A stretch of DNA of 64,000 bases from Lunatibacter sp035460985. GTDB taxonomy: Bacteria; Bacteroidota; Bacteroidia; Cytophagales; Cyclobacteriaceae. The first letter of the stretch is position 1. Each line of letters begins with the position of its first letter. The position numbers and the translations under genes were made by a program. Shown here piece after piece: positions 34,366-43,685 of this stretch. The stretch is taken from the NCBI GenBank assembly GCA_035460985.1, contig DATHWC010000305.1:1-64000 (forward strand), read 5' to 3'. The notes under the pieces are model-generated. The model was given only the letters and a program-made list of their open reading frames with translations, ran no database searches and was not told where the DNA came from.

Positions 34366-35760
34366 ATGAACAATTTAAATCCAATCCGATATGTAGGCGG
34401 TTTAGTCCTACTTGGCTTAACCGCCTCCTGCACCACCAGCCAACTTGCTACGCAAGGTGAAACAGACAATTTGTATTTCATGGCGTCTGATGCTCGGGTC
34501 GCTACAGAATTTGCCGTGAAAAACAATACTCCGGAAAATTTCCGAAACATGGGTGAGCTTCAGGCCACGGATGTGGATACCGAGAGTTTTTCGAATAGAA
34601 ACGTTAATCCTGAATATATAGCCAAATACCAGAGACCTTCTCAGCCTGTGGAAGAAGGCTCGGTCTATTTTGACGATTCCGAGAATCAAGGTCAAACTAG
34701 ACAAGAAAACGGCAATGTGGATGCCTATGACAATTTCAGAGGCGGAACTGGAAATGTGACGAACAACTTCTTCATGAACCCAATGATGGGTATGGGTATG
34801 GGTTTTGGCCCGATGATGGGAATGGGAAGATTTTACGATCCATTCTGGGGTCCAGGCATGGGAATGATGGGAATGTATGATCCGTTTTGGGGTCGTGGCA
34901 TGGGTATGATGGGTTTTAGACCTGGATTTAATATGGGATTCGGAATGGGATTCGGAATGGGATTCGGATTTGGTAGTCCTTTCATGCGCACAGGTTTTGG
35001 TTTCGGCAATCCTTGGATGATGGGTGGCGGAATGGGTATGGGTTTCTATGATCCATTTATGATGGGCATGGGAGGCTTTTATCGACCAGGCTTCTACAAC
35101 CCAATTATCATCATGCCTGGAGGCGAAGGTGGACGCCAGGTTGTACGAAGTGCTAGACCAAGTATGGGTTCTTCTCTGGCCTCAGGTGCTCCAAGAAGCC
35201 GATCTGCCGCAACGCAGCCAAGTTCTAATAGATCCGATGCGAGAAGAGGTGCTATAGGGACAAGCCCTACTAGCAGACAAAATACCGCTGCTAGTTCAAG
35301 GAATAATTTCAGCAGGTCTCAAAATGACTATTATTCTAATCCAAGAGCCTCTGCAACCCCTGCAAGAAGAAATATCAGTTCTCCAGCAGTTACTAGGCCA
35401 AGTTCAGCTTCTGGAACGAGGAGTGGATATTCAGCTCCTGCAAGGGTCGGCACTTCTCCAAGAGCGACTAATGCCCCAGGTATAAATAATAGAACAAATA
35501 CAGGTAATACAAGATCTGGATATGCTGCCCCAAGCAGAAATACTTCTCCGTCATACAATAGAAGTACTCGCACCAGTTCACCTGCATACAACAATACAAG
35601 AAGTTCAACACCAAATTATAACAACCAACGAACCGCCCCAAGTAGGAGCACTTATTCCGCTCCTGCAAGGTCCTCATCGCCATCCTATAGCGCTCCTAGT
35701 GGAGGTGGTGGTTCCAGAGGCGGAGGCGGTAGCGTCGGTGGAGGAAGAAGAGGGAATTAA
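34366..35760 (+). CDS. lipoprotein with a Met/Gly/Phe-rich repeat region and a Ser/Arg-rich tail
   Basis: A 464-residue low-complexity protein of unknown function. The signal peptide ends in the lipobox LTASC (Cys about 22). A variable domain (about 23-135) follows. Residues about 138-250 are extremely rich in Met, Gly and Phe, with MGMG/FGMGFG repeats and three YDPF-containing units (FYDPFWGPGMGMMG, MYDPFWGRGMGMMG, FYDPFMMGMG). The remainder is Ser/Arg/Thr/Asn-rich with YSAPAR-type repeats and a Gly-rich end. Methionine clusters could bind Cu(I), or the region could be an adhesive or amyloid-like matrix; neither is shown. It is monocistronic, with a terminator overlapping the stop. Confidence 0.75.
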   Translation: MNNLNPIRYVGGLVLLGLTASCTTSQLATQGETDNLYFMASDARVATEFAVKNNTPENFRNMGELQATDVDTESFSNRNVNPEYIAKYQRPSQPVEEGSVYFDDSENQGQTRQENGNVDAYDNFRGGTGNVTNNFFMNPMMGMGMGFGPMMGMGRFYDPFWGPGMGMMGMYDPFWGRGMGMMGFRPGFNMGFGMGFGMGFGFGSPFMRTGFGFGNPWMMGGGMGMGFYDPFMMGMGGFYRPGFYNPIIIMPGGEGGRQVVRSARPSMGSSLASGAPRSRSAATQPSSNRSDARRGAIGTSPTSRQNTAASSRNNFSRSQNDYYSNPRASATPARRNISSPAVTRPSSASGTRSGYSAPARVGTSPRATNAPGINNRTNTGNTRSGYAAPSRNTSPSYNRSTRTSSPAYNNTRSSTPNYNNQRTAPSRSTYSAPARSSSPSYSAPSGGGGSRGGGGSVGGGRRGN

Positions 35761-35776
35761 TTCCCTCTTTTTTTTT
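35749..35776 (+). terminator. Rho-independent terminator of the Met-rich lipoprotein gene
   Basis: A near-perfect palindrome (AGAGGGAATT followed by AATTCCCTCT, 35749-35768) containing the stop codon, followed by a run of T. Confidence 0.85.
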
Positions 35777-35870
35777 CTTAATATTTTTTTTGTGAATATC
35801 GCCTTTCTGGACTTTTAAGGCATAAATATTGTCCTAATCTGATTCGTATTGTTAAATTAAAACCTTCTTT

Positions 35871-37337
35871 ATGAAAGCAGTTAAATCGATTATACCCTTA
35901 TTTGCTTTTCTGTTTATTACCTCTTTTGCTCTGGCCCAAAGTGGGTATGTAGAGGATGCCCTACGGTTTAGTATGTTTAATCCAACTGGAGCAGCTAGAA
36001 TTTCGGCCTTTGGCGGTACCCAACATTCCTTAGGTGGAGATATAAGCAACATTTCTGGTAATCCGGCCGGATTGGGATTCTTCCAACGATCTGAGTTTAG
36101 TATTACTGCAGGATATACAGACTGGGATGCAGAAACCATTTTCTTAAACCAGGGAAGTAATTATAATGCTACAAACTTTCATGTTCCTAATATCGGTGTA
36201 GTTATCAGCAGGGCCAAAGCCCCATTGGAGGCTGGAGATTGGAGAGGTGGTTCCTTTGGATTTAGTTATAACAGGCAGTCCAACTTCAGAACCAACTCCG
36301 GTTATTTTTCCAACCAACTCGATCAAGAGTCTATTCTGGATTATTATATAGACCAATATTCGCAATCTGGGGTTCCTGGGGGCTTGGATGGTTTGTTCTA
36401 TGATGCGTATTTAATTAATCCGGTAGATGGTGGGGGATATGATTATTCTCCTAACACAACCGATCAGCTGGAAAAATTCGAACTCGTAGAAAGTGAAGGC
36501 AATCAGAATCAGATTTCTTTCGCCTATGGCGGAAATTACAAAAACAAATTATTCTTGGGTGCTAATTTGGGGATAGTGACTATGAATTTCCGGCGGGTTC
36601 AGACTTACAGTGAAGAATTTTTAAATAATAATCAAACGACACTTTTCAGCTCCCTCGATCAGAATCTTTTACTAGAGGGCTCGGGAGTAAATATAGGCGT
36701 AGGTGCTATTTACAAACCAATCGATCAACTGAATATAGGTCTAAGTTTTCATTCTCCCACATGGAGTCGAATAAATGAAGAATTTCTTGCGGGGATCTCC
36801 GCTGAGTTTACCCCACCTTATCAGGATCCTGAGTTCGGAACAATTAATCAAGAACGGGTAGACACCGACTTATATGTTAGCAGTTTTAGCCTTAGATCTC
36901 CGATGCGACTGGGGTCCGGTTTGACTTACTTTTTCGGGAAAAATGGCTTCCTTTCGGCCGATGTAGATTATCTAGACTACAGCATGATGAATCTTCGATC
37001 CAATGTGTTTAATACCGGAGAAGACAACCGGGAAATAAGAGCGTTATATGGGCAAACATTTAACTACCGAGTGGGTGGAGAGGCGAGAATCGACATTCTG
37101 AGGATTCGGGCAGGGTATTCCTATATGGGTGATCCTTTTTTAAATCCTGGGGATTTTGACAGAAGCATGACTCAGCTTTCCGGTGGTTTGGGTGTTAAGT
37201 TGGCGAATTTCAGTGTGGATCTTGCCGTTATGAGCAACAGGTTCAATTCCTATTATACCTCTTATACTACTTCTCCAATCGCAATTACAGACAATCAACG
37301 AATTTCAGGGATGTTATCCTTCGGGTTTTCCTTTTAA
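35871..37337 (+). CDS. FadL/OmpP1-like outer-membrane transport protein
   Basis: A 488-residue outer-membrane protein with a signal peptide (about 1-22, ending ALAQ) and a barrel resembling the OmpP1/FadL/TodX family, which carries hydrophobic compounds. Characteristic features are the N-terminal hatch-like NPTGAARISAFGGT and ISNISGNPAGLGFF and a terminal strand ending FGFSF. The substrate is not known. Its 3' end overlaps the convergent aroK by 24 bp. Confidence 0.82.
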   Translation: MKAVKSIIPLFAFLFITSFALAQSGYVEDALRFSMFNPTGAARISAFGGTQHSLGGDISNISGNPAGLGFFQRSEFSITAGYTDWDAETIFLNQGSNYNATNFHVPNIGVVISRAKAPLEAGDWRGGSFGFSYNRQSNFRTNSGYFSNQLDQESILDYYIDQYSQSGVPGGLDGLFYDAYLINPVDGGGYDYSPNTTDQLEKFELVESEGNQNQISFAYGGNYKNKLFLGANLGIVTMNFRRVQTYSEEFLNNNQTTLFSSLDQNLLLEGSGVNIGVGAIYKPIDQLNIGLSFHSPTWSRINEEFLAGISAEFTPPYQDPEFGTINQERVDTDLYVSSFSLRSPMRLGSGLTYFFGKNGFLSADVDYLDYSMMNLRSNVFNTGEDNREIRALYGQTFNYRVGGEARIDILRIRAGYSYMGDPFLNPGDFDRSMTQLSGGLGVKLANFSVDLAVMSNRFNSYYTSYTTSPIAITDNQRISGMLSFGFSF

Positions 37338-37859
37338 CATAGCCATCCATTCCCCTATCAAAAGCTCAGCGGAAATATCCTCCCCGCTGAGCGTTATTTT
37401 TGCCATCTCATAAAAGGGGTGACGCAGCTCGTACATACTTCTTAATTTTGATATAATCTCTCCTGGCTCCAGTCCATAAAAAAGTGGGCGTTTCTGTACT
37501 TGGCCGCCAGTTAGCCTTGACAACAGCTGGCTCAAAGGAACTTCTAAATAAATGGATAGCGCATATTTATTGATCACCTCCATATTTCCGTTAAAGCAGG
37601 GTGCCCCACCACCAGTTGACAAGACAAATGATTCATTTTTTTTTAGGCATGAAAGAAGTACTGCTGACTCCATTTCTCTGAAGTAACCCTCTCCTTTTTC
37701 CGAAAATATGGTGGAAATCCGTTCTCCCGCCTTTGACTCAATGAGATGGTCCAAGTCATAAAACCGAAAACCAAGCCGCTGAGCTATGTCCCTGCCTAAC
37801 GTAGTCTTACCACTCCCAGGCATGCCCACCAACACTATTTTCCCTGTACTTACTTCCAT
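37314..37859 (-). CDS. aroK: shikimate kinase
   Basis: A 181-residue kinase that phosphorylates shikimate in the chorismate pathway. The P-loop GMPGSGKTT is at about 13-21, the shikimate-binding Asp/Arg region is YDLDHLIES...FREME, and STGGGAPC is the central glycine motif. Family length is normal. It overlaps the upstream BT_3928-like gene by 10 bp, so it is translated in one operon with that gene and the DUF1599 gene. Confidence 0.93.
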   Translation of the reverse strand: MEVSTGKIVLVGMPGSGKTTLGRDIAQRLGFRFYDLDHLIESKAGERISTIFSEKGEGYFREMESAVLLSCLKKNESFVLSTGGGAPCFNGNMEVINKYALSIYLEVPLSQLLSRLTGGQVQKRPLFYGLEPGEIISKLRSMYELRHPFYEMAKITLSGEDISAELLIGEWMAMLKGKPEG

Positions 37860-38947
37860 AATGCACCCACTTCATCAAGCGTAGGAGTATTGTTGTGGTG
37901 ATATTTTCCTACTACTGTGCCTCCCTTAAGTACGACTATACCTGGGTTAGCACGTATGATGGTTTTCACAACTGTGGCATCTCCCAAATAATATCCAATA
38001 TCCCAGCCGTTTTTTCTTATCAATTCCCGGGTTTCTTCCTCGGACGAAGCGCAAATCAATTTTACTTCGACACCTGCAGCTGTTGCATCATTCACTAGAG
38101 AAGATATTTCGGAGATGTTTGAGGTCGACATTTTGGAAAGATTACTCACAAGAATCAGAATTTTATTACCTATAAGAATTTCATCCGTATAGTCTCCCTT
38201 ATCATTCCAAACCGCAAAATCGGTGATCTTTGGAAGGGCTTCGGGGTTTTTGAGATTCATCTCGACAAACTCATAGCCATCTTCCGTGGGATATTGGTCC
38301 AGCGTCACCATCTCTTCGCCCCTTCTCATTACATAAGCATATTCGAGTGGTGCGGATGGCTGCATGGCCTCACCGATATTGACCCCGACTTTAAATGCCC
38401 TGAAATCTATAAAGGGCAGGTTTCTTATGGCCGCTATAGCCAATATCAAGCCAAGAATGAACGACCCAATAACTGAATATTTGCTCCATTTGGCAGTATT
38501 ATTGGGTAAGTCCTTACGGAAAATGAACAATATTAATATCAGTATTAGTAATAAAATATCCTTGTAAAAAGACTCCCAAGGGGTAAGTTTGATCGCATCC
38601 CCAAAGCAGCCACAGTCAGTCACTTTATCAAAATAGGCTGAATAAAAAGTAAGGAAAGTGAAAAAGATGATCATAACCAATAACAGGTAAACTGCAGGCT
38701 TTATTTTCCATCCCACCAAAATCATGATTCCCAATACTACTTCTACCACAACCAGAAATACGGCGATCGGTAAAGCAATTCCCTTAAACACTTCAAAAAA
38801 GGAAGCGATATCCCGGGAGAACACGTCAAAATACTCTTCAAGCTTAATCGCCGTACCTACGGGGTCATTGACTTTTATTAGTCCTGAAAAAATGAAGAGC
38901 CCACCGACGACAGCTCTAATGGATCCCAATACAACCTGCTTAAGCAT
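37850..38947 (-). CDS. BT_3928-type DoxX/MauE membrane protein
   Basis: A 365-residue protein. An N-terminal DoxX/MauE domain (about 1-145) has four membrane helices, the opening GLFIFSGLIKVNDPVG and a redox-like CGCFGDAIKLTPW motif near 113-125. A fifth helix follows, then a periplasmic thioredoxin-like domain (about 215-365) without a CxxC pair. This is the standard Bacteroidota BT_3928 architecture, of unknown function, perhaps in envelope redox or quinone-linked chemistry. It overlaps DUF1599 upstream by 8 bp and aroK downstream. Confidence 0.85.
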   Translation of the reverse strand: MLKQVVLGSIRAVVGGLFIFSGLIKVNDPVGTAIKLEEYFDVFSRDIASFFEVFKGIALPIAVFLVVVEVVLGIMILVGWKIKPAVYLLLVMIIFFTFLTFYSAYFDKVTDCGCFGDAIKLTPWESFYKDILLLILILILFIFRKDLPNNTAKWSKYSVIGSFILGLILAIAAIRNLPFIDFRAFKVGVNIGEAMQPSAPLEYAYVMRRGEEMVTLDQYPTEDGYEFVEMNLKNPEALPKITDFAVWNDKGDYTDEILIGNKILILVSNLSKMSTSNISEISSLVNDATAAGVEVKLICASSEEETRELIRKNGWDIGYYLGDATVVKTIIRANPGIVVLKGGTVVGKYHHNNTPTLDEVGALWK

Positions 38948-39491
38948 GCTTTTTTTCGTTTAATTTAATCATACAAAATACGGAATAATTGATAATGTCC
39001 TGGTAATTGGCTAAGATGCCCTCCGACACCAATGTAACTCCCTCGTTGTCCTCAATTTGCTTGACCCGATAGAGCTTCATAAGAATAATATCCGTGATGG
39101 AGGCTACCCGCATCATTCGCCAAGCTTCGCCATAGTCATGGTTTTTGTCTTCCAACAACTGTTGGGTTTGGGACACCCACGTGTCGTACATTGGCTCCAA
39201 CTCCTCAAATGCCATCTCTAGCGGATATTTATCATCAAGTTGAGATTGGATCAGCGCAATTAAACAGTAATTAATAATTCCGATAAATTCTTCCTGAATC
39301 GTATCGTCTACTTTTTGGACTCCCTTTTCCTGAATGGATCGAATTCGCTGCGCCTTTATAAATATCTGATCCGTGATGGAGGGAAGCCTCAATATCCTCC
39401 ACGCAGTTCCATAGTCAATCGTTTTCTTCTTAAATAGTTCTTTACAAAGGGAAATAACTTCTCTATATTCGCTCGTAGTTTGCGTTTTCAA
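38940..39491 (-). CDS. DUF1599 tandem-domain protein
   Basis: A 183-residue protein with two copies of the DUF1599 unit: KTIDYGTAWRILRLPSITDQIFIKA (about 23-47, abbreviated YGTAWRILRLPSITD) and YGEAWRMMRVASITDIILMK (about 124-143). Function is unknown; the HxYGxAWR repeat is conserved in Bacteroidota. The only in-frame start before the conserved part is TTG at 39491; the nearby ATG is in another frame. Only 15 bp separate it from the divergent folP start. Confidence 0.85.
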   Translation of the reverse strand: MKTQTTSEYREVISLCKELFKKKTIDYGTAWRILRLPSITDQIFIKAQRIRSIQEKGVQKVDDTIQEEFIGIINYCLIALIQSQLDDKYPLEMAFEELEPMYDTWVSQTQQLLEDKNHDYGEAWRMMRVASITDIILMKLYRVKQIEDNEGVTLVSEGILANYQDIINYSVFCMIKLNEKKHA

Positions 39492-39506
39492 GGGGATTTT
39501 TCATTA

Positions 39507-40391
39507 ATGGTAACCAAAGATCAATTCAATAGTAGCTTCGAAGATAATTTATTTCCGGTAAAAAAAACACTTCACATCAAAGGAAAGCTTCATTACTTTG
39601 CCGAGCCTTGGATTATGGGGATCATTAATATTACCCCGGATTCCTTTTTTTCAGCAAGCAGGTCCTTGGGCAAAAAAGAGGAAACCTTAAAAAAAGCAGG
39701 TAAAATGCTTGAAGACGGGGCCTCCATCTTGGACATTGGCGGATACAGTAGTCGCCCGAATGCGATTCATATTTCAATTGAAGAAGAACTTAAGCGGGTA
39801 ATTCCCGTTATTAGATCTATAAAGGAAGTGTATCCGCAAGCAATTGTTTCGATCGATACATTTAGGCACGAAGTGGCGGAAAAAGCAGTGTGGGCAGGTG
39901 CTGATATTGTTAACGACATCTCTGGAGGCCAGTTGGATAAACGTATGATTCCTGTAGTGGGTAAACTGGCAGTTCCTTTTATTTGCATGCATATGCGCGG
40001 AAACCCGGGCAATATGCAAGATTTTACAATCTATGATAACCTTGAAAAAGAAATAGTTGATTATTTTTCAATTAAAATGAAGGAATGCCGTGAAGCTGGC
40101 ATAAAAGATGTTATATTGGATTTGGGATTCGGTTTTGCCAAAACACTTGATCAAAACTATCAATTATTGAAGAATTTGAATCATTTCAGCCTTATCGGTG
40201 TCCCAATTTTGGTTGGCATTTCAAGGAAGTCTATGATTTATAAATATCTGGGAGGTGGGCCGTTGGAAGCCCTCAATGGAACTACAGCCTTGAATATGGC
40301 GGCATTGATAGGAGGTGCCGAGATTCTAAGAGTACATGATGTAAAAGAAGCTAAAGAAACGATAGATCTATTTAAAAAAATTTACCATTGA
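39507..40391 (+). CDS. folP: dihydropteroate synthase
   Basis: About 294 residues from ATG 39507. It joins p-aminobenzoate to 6-hydroxymethyl-dihydropterin diphosphate in folate synthesis. MGIINITPDSFFS (loop 1), then GASILDIGGYSSRP, SIDTFRHEVAEKA, VNDISGG and GFGFAKT are all present, as is the late VGISRKSMI. The frame is open back to TTG 39480, but that start would overlap the divergent DUF1599 start. The stop overlaps the cdaA start, so the pair is coupled. Confidence 0.94.
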   Translation: MVTKDQFNSSFEDNLFPVKKTLHIKGKLHYFAEPWIMGIINITPDSFFSASRSLGKKEETLKKAGKMLEDGASILDIGGYSSRPNAIHISIEEELKRVIPVIRSIKEVYPQAIVSIDTFRHEVAEKAVWAGADIVNDISGGQLDKRMIPVVGKLAVPFICMHMRGNPGNMQDFTIYDNLEKEIVDYFSIKMKECREAGIKDVILDLGFGFAKTLDQNYQLLKNLNHFSLIGVPILVGISRKSMIYKYLGGGPLEALNGTTALNMAALIGGAEILRVHDVKEAKETIDLFKKIYH

Positions 40392-41254
40392 GTTTACTAT
40401 TCCAAATTGGTTTTTTAGAGGTTTCCATTGTCAATCTCATTGACATTGCCTTGGTAAGTGTGCTTATTTACCAAGTGTACAAACTAATGAGAGGAAGTGT
40501 CGCCATTAAAATTTTTCTTGGCTTCCTTTCCATCTACCTGGTTTACTTAGTCGTTAATGCGGCGAAAATGGAACTGTTGACCATTATTCTAGGCCAGTTT
40601 ATGGGTGTAGGTGTACTGGCAGCCATTATATTATTTCAACAGGAAATTCGGAAATTTCTGCTTATAGTTGGGAAATCATCCATTTTTTCCAATGAGAATC
40701 TTTGGCAGGAATTGTTGTTTTGGAGAAAGCGGGAAAGTGGTGCGTTTAATGTAACTCCAATCATAGAAGCCTGTAAGTCGCTATCTGGAAGCAGTACAGG
40801 TGCACTTATTGTTTTATCCAGCAATTCTGAACTCAAGTTTTATGCGGAAAGCGGGGATTTAATTGATGCCATCGTTTCCAAAAGACTTCTGATATCTATT
40901 TTCAACAAATACAGTCCTCTTCATGATGGAGGAGTCATCATTCATAATGGACGGGTGAAAGCCGCAAGATGTATCCTGCCGGTCACAGAACGGGACGTGC
41001 CAGCTCAGTTTGGTCTCCGTCACAGGGCTGCAATCGGCATGTCAGAAGCTACCGACACACTGGTTTTGATCGTGTCGGAGGAAACAGGGCAAGTCTCCCT
41101 ATCCAAAAACGGAAAGATTTTACATAATTTATCTTTTCAGGAAGTCCGTGAGATCATAAACGGTTACCTGACAGGGGAGGACCTTGACGATAAATTTTCA
41201 GAAGTAAATAAGTATGAACGTATGAAATCCCTGAATAAAATCACCGAGGTTTGA
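40388..41254 (+). CDS. cdaA: diadenylate cyclase
   Basis: A 288-residue membrane enzyme making cyclic di-AMP from two ATP. Three N-terminal membrane helices (about 14-75) are followed by the DAC domain with HDGGVIIHNGR (DGG variant of the DGA motif) and LRHRAAIGMSE (RHR motif). The start is TTG at 40388, overlapping the folP stop (TTGA). The folP-cdaA order is common in Bacteroidota. Known c-di-AMP roles are potassium and osmotic control. Confidence 0.93.
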   Translation: MSLLFQIGFLEVSIVNLIDIALVSVLIYQVYKLMRGSVAIKIFLGFLSIYLVYLVVNAAKMELLTIILGQFMGVGVLAAIILFQQEIRKFLLIVGKSSIFSNENLWQELLFWRKRESGAFNVTPIIEACKSLSGSSTGALIVLSSNSELKFYAESGDLIDAIVSKRLLISIFNKYSPLHDGGVIIHNGRVKAARCILPVTERDVPAQFGLRHRAAIGMSEATDTLVLIVSEETGQVSLSKNGKILHNLSFQEVREIINGYLTGEDLDDKFSEVNKYERMKSLNKITEV

Positions 41255-41306
41255 TTGCATGACCAAATCTCACCGAGAAACTATGCTTTTTCTGCCTGAT
41301 ATTCTC

Positions 41307-42503
41307 TTAGCCGATAACTCCTAATTCTTTGCCAACAGTTGAAAATGCCTCGATGGCTTTATCTAACTGATTTTTGTCATGAGCTGCGGAAAGTTGAACA
41401 CGGATTCTAGCTTGTCCCTTTGGTACTACCGGATAATAAAACCCAATGACATAAATCCCCATTTCCAGAAGCCTCTCCGCCATCCTTTGGGACAGAGATG
41501 CATCATAAAGCATAATCGGAACTATGGCATGAGTCCCTTCCTTGATGTCAAAACCAACCTCAGTCATTCTCTTTCTGAAATACAGGGTATTTTCCTCCAA
41601 TTTATCACGCAAGTCAGTAGAAGCCGAAAGCAGGTCAAAAACTGCAATTGAAGCTCCGGTAATGGAAGGAGCTAAGGTATTTGAAAATAGATATGGCCTT
41701 GACCGCTGGCGCAACAGGTCAATAATTTCCTTTCGGCCTGAGGTAAACCCGCCTGAAGCTCCTCCAAGAGCTTTACCAAGGGTGCCAGTGATAATGTCCA
41801 TCTTTCCCATAACACCCTTTAATTCATGTACACCCCTTCCGGTTTTACCAACAAAACCTGTAGCATGACATTCATCAGACATGACTAATGCGCCATATTT
41901 ATCTCCCAACGCCACTATTTTGTCCAATTGAGCAATGGTCCCATCCATGGAAAACACACCATCCGTAACAATAATTATATTCTTCGCCCCTTTGGTATTT
42001 GCTTCTTTTAGATGTTTTTCCAAGTCTTCCATGTCATTGTGTTGGTACCTAAAACGCATTGCTTTACATAGGCGTACGCCATCTATGATGGATGCGTGAT
42101 TAAGCGCATCTGAGATAATGGCATCCTCGGGGCCTAACAATGGCTCGAATACGCCCCCGTTTGCGTCAAAAGCAGCTGCATACAAGATCGTATCCTCAGT
42201 GCCCAAAAAGTCTGAAATTTTCCTCTCCAAAATTTTATGTATATCCTGTGTACCACAGATAAACCGGACTGAAGACATACCGAATCCATGCGTGTCAATG
42301 GCTGCTTTTGCAGCCTCAATTACTCTGGGATGACTGGAAAGTCCTAAGTAGTTGTTGGCGCAAAAATTCAACACCTGCTGCCCATTTGCCAAGATGATTT
42401 CAGCTCCCTGGGGAGAAGCAATTATCCGCTCTTCTTTATATAATCCAGCCTCTTTGATACTAGCCAGTTCTTTTTCTAGGAATGGTTGAAACTTGTCGTA
42501 CAT
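41307..42503 (-). CDS. kbl: glycine C-acetyltransferase (2-amino-3-ketobutyrate CoA ligase)
   Basis: A 398-residue PLP enzyme that cleaves 2-amino-3-ketobutyrate with CoA to glycine and acetyl-CoA. NNYLGLSSHP, then SDALNHASIIDG, DECHATGFVG and the PLP-lysine motif TGTLGKALGGASGG are typical. I use the ATG at 42503; another in-frame ATG at 42512 is equally possible. It is divergent from the threonine dehydrogenase gene, so the two form a threonine-to-glycine pathway. Confidence 0.95.
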   Translation of the reverse strand: MYDKFQPFLEKELASIKEAGLYKEERIIASPQGAEIILANGQQVLNFCANNYLGLSSHPRVIEAAKAAIDTHGFGMSSVRFICGTQDIHKILERKISDFLGTEDTILYAAAFDANGGVFEPLLGPEDAIISDALNHASIIDGVRLCKAMRFRYQHNDMEDLEKHLKEANTKGAKNIIIVTDGVFSMDGTIAQLDKIVALGDKYGALVMSDECHATGFVGKTGRGVHELKGVMGKMDIITGTLGKALGGASGGFTSGRKEIIDLLRQRSRPYLFSNTLAPSITGASIAVFDLLSASTDLRDKLEENTLYFRKRMTEVGFDIKEGTHAIVPIMLYDASLSQRMAERLLEMGIYVIGFYYPVVPKGQARIRVQLSAAHDKNQLDKAIEAFSTVGKELGVIG

Positions 42504-42571
42504 GAATTGCAATATTGGGGAAAATAATTTTTAAGTTTTAAACATCCTGAACGGTACACCGATGAAATCAG

Positions 42572-42579
42572 TACATTTG
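42572..42579 (+). promoter_or_regulatory. -7 element upstream of the threonine dehydrogenase gene
   Basis: TACATTTG is an exact TAnnTTTG, 73 bp before the gene start and within the kbl divergent region. No good -33 element. Confidence 0.45.
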
Positions 42580-42651
42580 TAGACCTTCAGAAAACCAAAG
42601 ATAACGAATTTCTCCCAAGGGCTCTATGAAGTCCTAGAGAAGAAAAGATGA

Positions 42652-43626
42652 ATGAATATGGAAAAACTCCTCGTAACTGGGGCCGGAGGGCAACTAGGAA
42701 CTGAATTGACGGAAGCACTTGTAGATCTCTATGGAGGAGAGTCTGTAATTGCCACGGATATCAACCCTGATGCCAAGTCCCTTTTTGAAAGGTGCGCATT
42801 TCAGCCCTTAGATGTCATGGACAGTGAAGCTCTGAACAAGATAATAAAAGCCAAAAAGATCACCCAAGTCTATCATTTAGCGGCAATCCTCTCTGCAACG
42901 GGCGAGAAAAAACCACTCCTTGCGTGGCAACTGAATATGGACAGCCTTTTGCATATTTTAGAAATCGCCAAAACAAACAAACTAAACAAAATTTATTGGC
43001 CTTCATCTATTGCCGTTTTTGGCCCAAATTCACCAAAGAAAAACACCCCTCAGTTTTGTGTCAAAGAACCCCAAACCGTTTACGGTATTTCCAAACAGGC
43101 AGGGGAAAGGTGGTGTGAGTATTATTTCAACAAATATGGGGTCGATGTTAGAAGCCTGCGATACCCCGGGCTCATCGGCTACCAATCACTTCCCGGAGGG
43201 GGCACCACGGATTATGCCGTTGAGATTTATCACAAAGCGCTTGCGGACGAACCATACACTTGCTTTCTGAACGCGGATACCTTTCTGCCCATGATGTATA
43301 TGCCTGATGCAATTCGGGCAACTATAGAGCTTATGGAGGCTCCAAGAGAAAAAATATCAATTAGGTCAAGCTATAATCTGGCAGGCTTAAGCATCAGCCC
43401 TGCGCAAATCTATCAAAGCATACTTCCCCATTTTCCGGAATTTAGGATAGACTACAAGCCAGATTTTAGGCAGGAAATAGCCAATGGGTGGCCACAAAGC
43501 ATAGATGATCGGTATGCGCAAGAAGACTGGGGATGGGTGCCCGCTTTTGATTTGGAAAAAATGACAGCGGAAATGCTCAGACATCTCCCACATTTTCTAA
43601 AAAAAGCCCAAGGGCCTGAAAGCTAA
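42652..43626 (+). CDS. L-threonine 3-dehydrogenase, SDR/epimerase type
   Basis: A 324-residue NAD-dependent enzyme of the extended SDR superfamily. The Rossmann motif TGAGGQLGTEL is about 9-19, HLAAILSATGE and WPSSIAVFGP follow, and the catalytic YGISKQAGE has the Tyr-x-x-x-Lys. This family oxidises threonine to 2-amino-3-ketobutyrate, unlike the zinc-type Tdh of E. coli. The divergent kbl neighbour supports this assignment. The start may be either of two in-frame ATGs (42652 or 42658). Confidence 0.9.
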   Translation: MNMEKLLVTGAGGQLGTELTEALVDLYGGESVIATDINPDAKSLFERCAFQPLDVMDSEALNKIIKAKKITQVYHLAAILSATGEKKPLLAWQLNMDSLLHILEIAKTNKLNKIYWPSSIAVFGPNSPKKNTPQFCVKEPQTVYGISKQAGERWCEYYFNKYGVDVRSLRYPGLIGYQSLPGGGTTDYAVEIYHKALADEPYTCFLNADTFLPMMYMPDAIRATIELMEAPREKISIRSSYNLAGLSISPAQIYQSILPHFPEFRIDYKPDFRQEIANGWPQSIDDRYAQEDWGWVPAFDLEKMTAEMLRHLPHFLKKAQGPES

Positions 43627-43652
43627 TGCCCGTTTCTTGTAAAGAAGCCTTA

Positions 43653-43677
43653 AATTGACTAATTTAACAGTCAAATT
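43653..43677. repeat. inverted repeat upstream of the DUF1553 operon
   Basis: TTGACT (43655-43660) and AGTCAA (43669-43674) are separated by 8 bases just upstream of the operon's first ATG at 43686. It could be an operator, but no regulator is adjacent. Confidence 0.3.
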
Positions 43678-43685
43678 AAAAGGTA

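Noticed and set aside
34780..35110. Repetitive DNA suggesting a satellite or CRISPR-like array
   Set aside because: The repeats are irregular, stay in frame and encode the Met/Gly/Phe-rich block of the lipoprotein.
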